A DNA stretch of 64,000 nucleotides, from assembly GCA_002722095.1 (NCBI GenBank), contig PBKG01000012.1, forward strand, positions 19,512 to 83,511. Direction: 5' to 3'. The stretch comes from Rhodospirillaceae bacterium. Its GTDB lineage: Bacteria > Pseudomonadota > Alphaproteobacteria > UBA8366. Of this stretch, positions 59,156 through 64,000 are shown piece by piece. Position 1 is the stretch's first letter. Each line of letters begins with the position of its first letter. The translations under genes were made by a program, and so were the position numbers. The notes beneath the pieces were generated by a model, which saw only the letters and a program-made list of their open reading frames with translations, ran no database searches and had not been told where the DNA came from.

Positions 59156-59815
59156 CTAGGAGATCAGATCGATTAGGCCTGCCGCAATCCGAAGGCTTTC
59201 TGCGTCTTGGCCTCCGGTGATGGCTTTAGGCCGGAAATGGCGCTGGAAAGCAGCAATATAACCACCTGCGCGCATATTATAGCCGAAAGCTGCCAACAAC
59301 GAGTCCAGGCTTTGGTCCCCAGGATTTGCGGGTTCTGGCCATAGTCCGATGCCTTCCGACGCTAACCGGCACCAATCGAAAAGTTCCCCGGGATCTTGCT
59401 TGCGATCTGGCGCGGTATCGGAATGACCGACGACGTTGCGAGCAGGAATCGGATGCCGTGACAAAATTTGCTGACATAGTGGGATCAAAGCGGCCATCTG
59501 CGCCTCGGGAAAAGGGCGGTAGCCGAATTCATGGCCCGGATTTACGATTTCCACCCCAATAGAGCGGCTATTTATATCGGTCTCGCCGCGCCAATAGCTG
59601 ACGCCCGCGTGCCAGGCTCTGTGTTTCTCGTCGACGAGTGTGAAAATCGTGCCATCCTCGTCGACACAATAATGCGCGCTTACTTCTGCAGTCGGATCAC
59701 ATAGGCGATCAAGCGCCAATTCTGCGTCCTTCATGCCGGTATAATGTAAAACCAACATATCGATTGGGACGTCGTCGGCACGCTTGCCAAAATTGGGTGA
59801 CGGACGGTCTGGCAT
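59156..59815 (-). CDS. N-acetylmuramoyl-L-alanine amidase (amidase_2, AmpD-like)
   Basis: A 219-residue zinc amidase from ATG 59815. MLVLHYTGM carries the first zinc His; WHAGVSYWRGETDINSRSIGVEIVNPGHEFGYRPF is the core; VVGHSDTAPDRKQDPGELF holds the second His and the Asp ligand. Residues 165-219 (LDSLLAAFGYN and following) resemble a peptidoglycan-binding module. No signal peptide is present, so it is probably cytosolic and recycles anhydro-muropeptides like AmpD. It starts 7 bp after the djlA-like stop, so the two form an operon. Confidence 0.9.
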   Translation of the reverse strand: MPDRPSPNFGKRADDVPIDMLVLHYTGMKDAELALDRLCDPTAEVSAHYCVDEDGTIFTLVDEKHRAWHAGVSYWRGETDINSRSIGVEIVNPGHEFGYRPFPEAQMAALIPLCQQILSRHPIPARNVVGHSDTAPDRKQDPGELFDWCRLASEGIGLWPEPANPGDQSLDSLLAAFGYNMRAGGYIAAFQRHFRPKAITGGQDAESLRIAAGLIDLIS

Positions 59816-59822
59816 GATGCTC

Positions 59823-60551
59823 TCAGGCAAGGCCCCGCTGTTTGCAGACTTCATCGTAGGCATTGTTGATCGCAGCAAGTTTCTGGTTCGCCATTTCGAT
59901 GAACTCTTCGGGAAGGCCTTCGGCGATCAGCTTGTCGGGGTGATTTTCGCGCACCAAGGCTCGATATGCGGATTTCAATTCGTCATCATCGACACTACGG
60001 TCGAGGCCGAGAATTTGATAAGGGTCGCCGCCGCCATGGCCGGTGTCGATTGCGGTAATGCGTTCGAATGTGCGGTCGTCGATGCCGAATGTATCGGCCA
60101 CTTTCTTAAGATAGGCGACTTCGTTTTTATGGAGCGCGCCATCCGCGTGCGCAATCGTGCTTAGGCAATGGAGCAGTTCCTCCAATACGCCGGGATTGCC
60201 TTGAAACATATCGGCGATTTGTTGGGCATAGGGTTCGAACCCGGCGCTTTCCTGACGCGCATGGTTGAACATTTGGCCGACTTGCTTGGTTTCATCGGCG
60301 GGAATCTCGAAAACGTCCTTGAACGCGCGGATTTCGTCTTTCGTCACGACGCCGTCTGCCTTGGCCATTTTTGCGCCTAGCACGACGACGGCGACAGTAA
60401 AGGCTGCAGACTTGGCCGACCGGTCCATCGGGCCGCCGCCGTCCTGTTTTTTGTCGAAAGCGTGGCCGGCTGCGGTGCCGATTATGGCGCCCAGCGGCCC
60501 ACCGAGAGCGAAGCCCAGTCCGCCTCCGATTATTTTGCCCCAAATACTCAT
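59823..60551 (-). CDS. djlA: TerB/J-domain protein, DjlA type
   Basis: A 242-residue protein from ATG 60551. Residues 5-30 are Gly-rich and hydrophobic (GKIIGGGLGFALGGPLGAIIGTAAGHAF), a likely membrane anchor. A TerB domain (about 45-165; VVVLGAKMAKADGVVTKDEI, LLHCLSTIAHADGALHKNEV) is followed by a C-terminal J domain with the HPD triplet (NHPDKLIAEGLPEEF). It recruits DnaK at the membrane. The order of domains is that of DjlA. The upstream frame to 60635 has no ribosome site. Confidence 0.9.
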   Translation of the reverse strand: MSIWGKIIGGGLGFALGGPLGAIIGTAAGHAFDKKQDGGGPMDRSAKSAAFTVAVVVLGAKMAKADGVVTKDEIRAFKDVFEIPADETKQVGQMFNHARQESAGFEPYAQQIADMFQGNPGVLEELLHCLSTIAHADGALHKNEVAYLKKVADTFGIDDRTFERITAIDTGHGGGDPYQILGLDRSVDDDELKSAYRALVRENHPDKLIAEGLPEEFIEMANQKLAAINNAYDEVCKQRGLA

Positions 60552-60681
60552 GTCTGCCGCCGTTTGCGCTACGCCTCTGTCATCGTTTGTCTGCGCTGCG
60601 GCAAATTCGCCATAGCGCTGGCCAAATCCAGCCATACCATTTAATCACATGATTTACCTAACAACCTCTTTGCCGAGCACA

Positions 60682-62547
60682 ATGGACGAAGCGCAACAAT
60701 TTACGAAAGCGGTCGAGCATTTTCAGGCGGGTGACCTGGACGGCGCCGAGCAAGGATTGGCGCCGCTAGGGGGGCTCGACTCCGATCATCCCGACGTGCT
60801 TCATCTAAGTGCGGTCATCCTTCTGGAGCGAAACAGGGCAGAGGAAGCCGCGGATTGTTTCGAACGCCTGAGAACCGCCCTCAAAGGCGCGCCCGCACCG
60901 CTGGAGATATTGCGTCCGATGGCGGTTGCCTACCAGCGCGCGGGCCGTATGGACGCCGCTGCAAAGGTGGCACAAGAGATCGTGGATTTGGCGCCGGAAT
61001 CGCTCGACGACCGGGTGAATCTTGCTTTTATGTTGCTGGAAGCAGGGCGCGCTGCTGACGCATTGCCAGAATTCGACAATGTCCTGGCCCAGGATGCCGC
61101 CTGCGCGGATGCTCATTATGGGCGTGGCCGCGCGGCTTTTGCGTTAAAACAGCCGGCTGAGGCAGATGCGTCGTATGCGGAGGCGACCCGGTTAGCGCCG
61201 GGGGATTCTGAAGCAATGTTCTGGCACGCACGCGCTTTGCAAGCGCTCGGTGATCGAGCCGGCGCGATCGAAAAATTACACGCAGCCTTGACCGTTTCGC
61301 CCGACTACTTGGAGGCTTACTGCGATATCGGGACTTTGTTGGCAGAGGCGGCCGATATGGATAACGCAATGCGCGCATATGGTAATGCATTGCAAATCGA
61401 TGCGTCAAACGCCGTTGCCCTGAACGGGCTGGGTACGCTGCAATCGGCACTTGGGCATCGGGGCGAGGCTGAGGAGTCATTCCGGGCGGCATTGGCGTCA
61501 GACCCCCAATTAGTAATCGCGCATTGTAATTTGGCAGAGATCAAACGGTTCGATTCCTTCGATGAGGACGCGACCGCGCTTGGAGAGCAGGTAGATCGAC
61601 CGGAAATTACCGAAGAAGAGCAAGCGCAGCTGGGATTCGCCCTCGGCAAGGTTTACGAAGATCTTGGCAAATATGATGAGGCTTTCAGCCGATTTTCCGC
61701 TGCAAATCAACTTTATCGAGCCGGACTCGAATACGATCCCGATGACGACGAGGCCCTGGCGACGGCAATGATCGGTGGCTTTGACGCGGCGGCGGTAGCG
61801 CGGTTTCGCGACAAAGGAGCCGGTTGCGACGATGCGATGCCGATTTTCGTACTCGGAATGCCGCGTTCCGCGACGACGCTGATCGAACAAATTCTCGCCA
61901 GCCATTCGGCGGTCCATGGTGCCGGCGAATTGGATGTTTTCGAGGCTCTTCTCGGTGAAAACGTGGCCGATTTGGAAGCGTTGGCGGAATTGGAAGCCGC
62001 GACGCTTTCAGACCTCGGGCAGGCCTACGTTTCAGCTCTATCGGAATTGGCGCCCGCAGGCACGGCCCACGTGGTCGACAAGATGCCGACCAATTTTCTG
62101 TTTTTGGGCCCGATCGCATCGGCTTTGCCGAGGGCAAAGATCATCCATTGTGTGCGCGATCCGCTCGATGTTTGTTTGTCGTGCTACAAGCGTCTGTTCT
62201 CCCATCGCCATCCCTACAGTTACGACCTCGAGGAGCTAGGCCGGTTCTACAAGCTCTATGAACGGCTGATAGATCATTGGCGCGCGGTGTTCCCGGACCG
62301 AATTGTCGATGTTGTGTACGAAGACCTCATCGCCGATCCGGAAAGCGAAACCCGGCGTGTAATCGCCGCCTGCGGTCTCGATTGGGAAGACTCCTGCCTC
62401 GCCTTCCACGAAACCGAACGCCCGGTTTTGACCAACCCCGAAGGGGTACGTCAGCCGATCTATAAGGATGCGGTGCGGCGGTGGGAGAAATATGAAAGTC
62501 ACCTCGGTCCTCTGATGGAGATACTCGAGAAAACGGATAATGGCTGA
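60682..62547 (+). CDS. TPR-sulfotransferase fusion protein
   Basis: A 621-residue protein. Residues 1-340 consist of TPR repeats ([68 protein letters not shown]). Residues 380-615 form a PAPS-dependent sulfotransferase: 5'-loop [54 protein letters not shown] (3'-phosphate loop) and [16 protein letters not shown]. Substrates of this class are unknown; protein or glycan sulfation is suggested. ATG 60682 is taken; 60649 is in frame without a site. Its stop overlaps the next gene by 8 bp. Confidence 0.87.
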   Translation: MDEAQQFTKAVEHFQAGDLDGAEQGLAPLGGLDSDHPDVLHLSAVILLERNRAEEAADCFERLRTALKGAPAPLEILRPMAVAYQRAGRMDAAAKVAQEIVDLAPESLDDRVNLAFMLLEAGRAADALPEFDNVLAQDAACADAHYGRGRAAFALKQPAEADASYAEATRLAPGDSEAMFWHARALQALGDRAGAIEKLHAALTVSPDYLEAYCDIGTLLAEAADMDNAMRAYGNALQIDASNAVALNGLGTLQSALGHRGEAEESFRAALASDPQLVIAHCNLAEIKRFDSFDEDATALGEQVDRPEITEEEQAQLGFALGKVYEDLGKYDEAFSRFSAANQLYRAGLEYDPDDDEALATAMIGGFDAAAVARFRDKGAGCDDAMPIFVLGMPRSATTLIEQILASHSAVHGAGELDVFEALLGENVADLEALAELEAATLSDLGQAYVSALSELAPAGTAHVVDKMPTNFLFLGPIASALPRAKIIHCVRDPLDVCLSCYKRLFSHRHPYSYDLEELGRFYKLYERLIDHWRAVFPDRIVDVVYEDLIADPESETRRVIAACGLDWEDSCLAFHETERPVLTNPEGVRQPIYKDAVRRWEKYESHLGPLMEILEKTDNG

Positions 62548-64000
62548 AGCCGGTGGATGGCATTTTTGGATCGACCGCGGCGGCACGTTTACCGATGTCG
62601 TAGCACGCCGGCCGGACGGGACACTCGCAACCGAAAAATTACTATCGGACAATCCGGGCTTCTATGAGGATGCCGCTACCGAAGGCATTCGCCGCGCGTT
62701 GGGGCTGACACAGGCGGACTCCTTGCCGGCGGATATCATCGACGATGTGCGCATGGGAACCACGGTTGCCACGAACGCGCTTCTGGAACGTAAGGGTGAG
62801 CGCACGCTGTTGATGGTGACCGACGGGTTTCGGGACGCGCTCCGCATCGGGTATCAGGCACGACCCCGGCTTTTCGACCGCCAAATAGTACTGCCGGAAA
62901 TGCTCTACGAACAGGTGACGGAAGTCGTCGAACGCGTGTCGGCCGATGGTCGGGTGCTTACACCGCTGGACGAAGGTGGAGCGCAGGCAGGGCTACAGGC
63001 GGCGTATGGCGACGGCATCCGCGCGGTCGCGATTCTGTTTATGCACGGTTACCGGTATTCCGATCATGAGCGTCGAGTTGCCGAGATAGCGGCAGAGATC
63101 GGCTTTACGCAAATTTCCACCAGCCACGGGACAAGCCCGTTGATGAAACTGGTCGGTCGCGGCGATACCACGGTGGTCGATGCCTATCTGTCGCCGATCC
63201 TTCGGCGGTATGTGGAGCGGGTCGCGGGCGATCTCGGCGATGTTCCGCTTCGTTTCATGCAGTCCCATGGCGGGCTCACCGATGCGCACCGGTTCCAAGG
63301 AAAGGACGCGATCCTGTCGGGCCCCGCCGGCGGCATCGTCGGCGTGGTGCGGACCGCCGAGGAGTCCGGCTTCGACAAGATAATTAGCTTCGATATGGGC
63401 GGCACCTCGACCGACGTTGCGCACTATGCCGGCGAATACGAACGCGCCTTCGAGACCCTCGTCGCTGGCGTGCGCATGCGGGCCCCGATGATGCAGATCC
63501 ACACCGTCGCCGCCGGCGGCGGATCGATCTGTCATTTCGATGGCGGCCGATATCGTGTCGGTCCGGCCTCGGCGGGCGCCGACCCGGGTCCTGCGTGCTA
63601 CCGAAAGGGCGGACCGCTTACGGTTACCGACTGCAATCTCATGCTTGGCAAACTGCAGGCGGACTTCTTCCCGAGCGTTTTCGGACCCGAACAGGATCAG
63701 CCGCTCGACCTGGCCGTGGTCGAACAGAAATTCGACGACCTCGCTCAAGCGATCAAGACCGAAACCGGCGATGAACGTGCGGCGACGGACGTTGCCGAAG
63801 GTTTTCTCAAAATCGCCGTCGATAACATGGCCAATGCGATCAAAAAGATTTCGGTCGAAAAGGGCCACGACGTAACCCAATACACGCTTTGTTGTTTCGG
63901 GGGGGCCGGCGGACAGCATGCCTGCCTCGTCGCCGATGCGCTTGGAATGGAAAAGGTGCTCATCCATCCGCTCGCCGGCGTCCTTTCGGCCTATGGCATG
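62540..64000 (+). CDS. Hydantoinase/5-oxoprolinase (HyuA/OplAH family), N-terminal part
   Basis: The frame is open from ATG 62540 to the end of the window: 487 codons. [19 protein letters not shown] at residue 8 is the acetate-kinase-like phosphate loop of hydantoinase [88 protein letters not shown] and [18 protein letters not shown] follow. The enzyme opens 5-oxoproline or hydantoin rings with ATP. Whether it is a single 1200-residue OplAH protein or a HyuA subunit cannot be seen here. The start overlaps the sulfotransferase stop. Confidence 0.9.
   Translation, partial: MAEAGGWHFWIDRGGTFTDVVARRPDGTLATEKLLSDNPGFYEDAATEGIRRALGLTQADSLPADIIDDVRMGTTVATNALLERKGERTLLMVTDGFRDALRIGYQARPRLFDRQIVLPEMLYEQVTEVVERVSADGRVLTPLDEGGAQAGLQAAYGDGIRAVAILFMHGYRYSDHERRVAEIAAEIGFTQISTSHGTSPLMKLVGRGDTTVVDAYLSPILRRYVERVAGDLGDVPLRFMQSHGGLTDAHRFQGKDAILSGPAGGIVGVVRTAEESGFDKIISFDMGGTSTDVAHYAGEYERAFETLVAGVRMRAPMMQIHTVAAGGGSICHFDGGRYRVGPASAGADPGPACYRKGGPLTVTDCNLMLGKLQADFFPSVFGPEQDQPLDLAVVEQKFDDLAQAIKTETGDERAATDVAEGFLKIAVDNMANAIKKISVEKGHDVTQYTLCCFGGAGGQHACLVADALGMEKVLIHPLAGVLSAYGM

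Noticed and set aside
62993..63967. Minus-strand open frame of 324 codons
   Set aside because: It lies wholly opposite the hydantoinase/oxoprolinase gene, whose motifs are clear.

Overview
The window comes from an alphaproteobacterium, most likely in or near the Rhodospirillales. The evidence is the rpoD end followed by tRNA-Ile2(CAT), the gene order amidase-djlA-rnpB-mraZ, and a complete alphaproteobacterial division and cell-wall (dcw) cluster running on through lpxC, bamD, recN and ligA. Tripartite tricarboxylate transporter genes, TauD dioxygenases and a hydantoinase/oxoprolinase suggest a heterotroph living on organic acids and amino-acid derivatives. No genus can be named from the sequence alone.

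Layout. 1-290: end of rpoD, tRNA-Ile2(CAT) and a hairpin with a T tract. 290-3590: a minus-strand tctC-tctB-tctA operon holding a broken sulfotransferase gene between tctC and tctB. 3.9-8.5 kb: a carboxymuconolactone-decarboxylase-like protein, a D,D-carboxypeptidase, two tandem peroxiredoxin genes, an NADPH oxidoreductase and an iron-regulated protein of unknown function. Each peroxiredoxin gene has an in-frame TGA exactly at the peroxidatic cysteine, so both are almost certainly selenoproteins. 8.5-14 kb: two tandem TauD dioxygenases, a DUF6502-DUF5666 pair and a divergent arginine-rich secreted repeat protein. 14.2-18.3 kb: ettA-like ABC-F, mlaC, mlaA and a 43-residue lipoprotein. 18.3-26.7 kb: a methionine-cycle operon (ArsR-methyltransferase fusion, metF, metH), a hotdog thioesterase, a diguanylate cyclase and a PDZ pseudo-protease gene with an in-frame TGA after its signal peptide. 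26.7-33.6 kb: uvrD, prmA, aminopeptidase P and a subtilase. 33.7-58.5 kb: ligA, recN, bamD, lpxC and the dcw cluster, all on the minus strand, with mraZ first in transcription order. 58.7-60.6 kb: rnpB, an amidase and a TerB/DnaJ protein. 60.6-64 kb, plus strand: a TPR-sulfotransferase and the start of a hydantoinase/5-oxoprolinase.

How the genes work together. The dcw genes mostly overlap by one to a few bases and encode lipid II synthesis and the divisome; four TGGGN repeats at exact 10-bp spacing upstream of mraZ are MraZ boxes. ArsR-MTase, metF and metH overlap by ATGA and form one methionine-regeneration unit with a near-perfect palindrome upstream.

The main finding is the pair of selenocysteine peroxiredoxins. 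Both have the UGA at codon 46 and both carry a stem-loop whose GUU apical loop begins 17 nt after the UGA. A 21-nt block around this loop is identical between the two genes. The second protein contains no cysteine at all.
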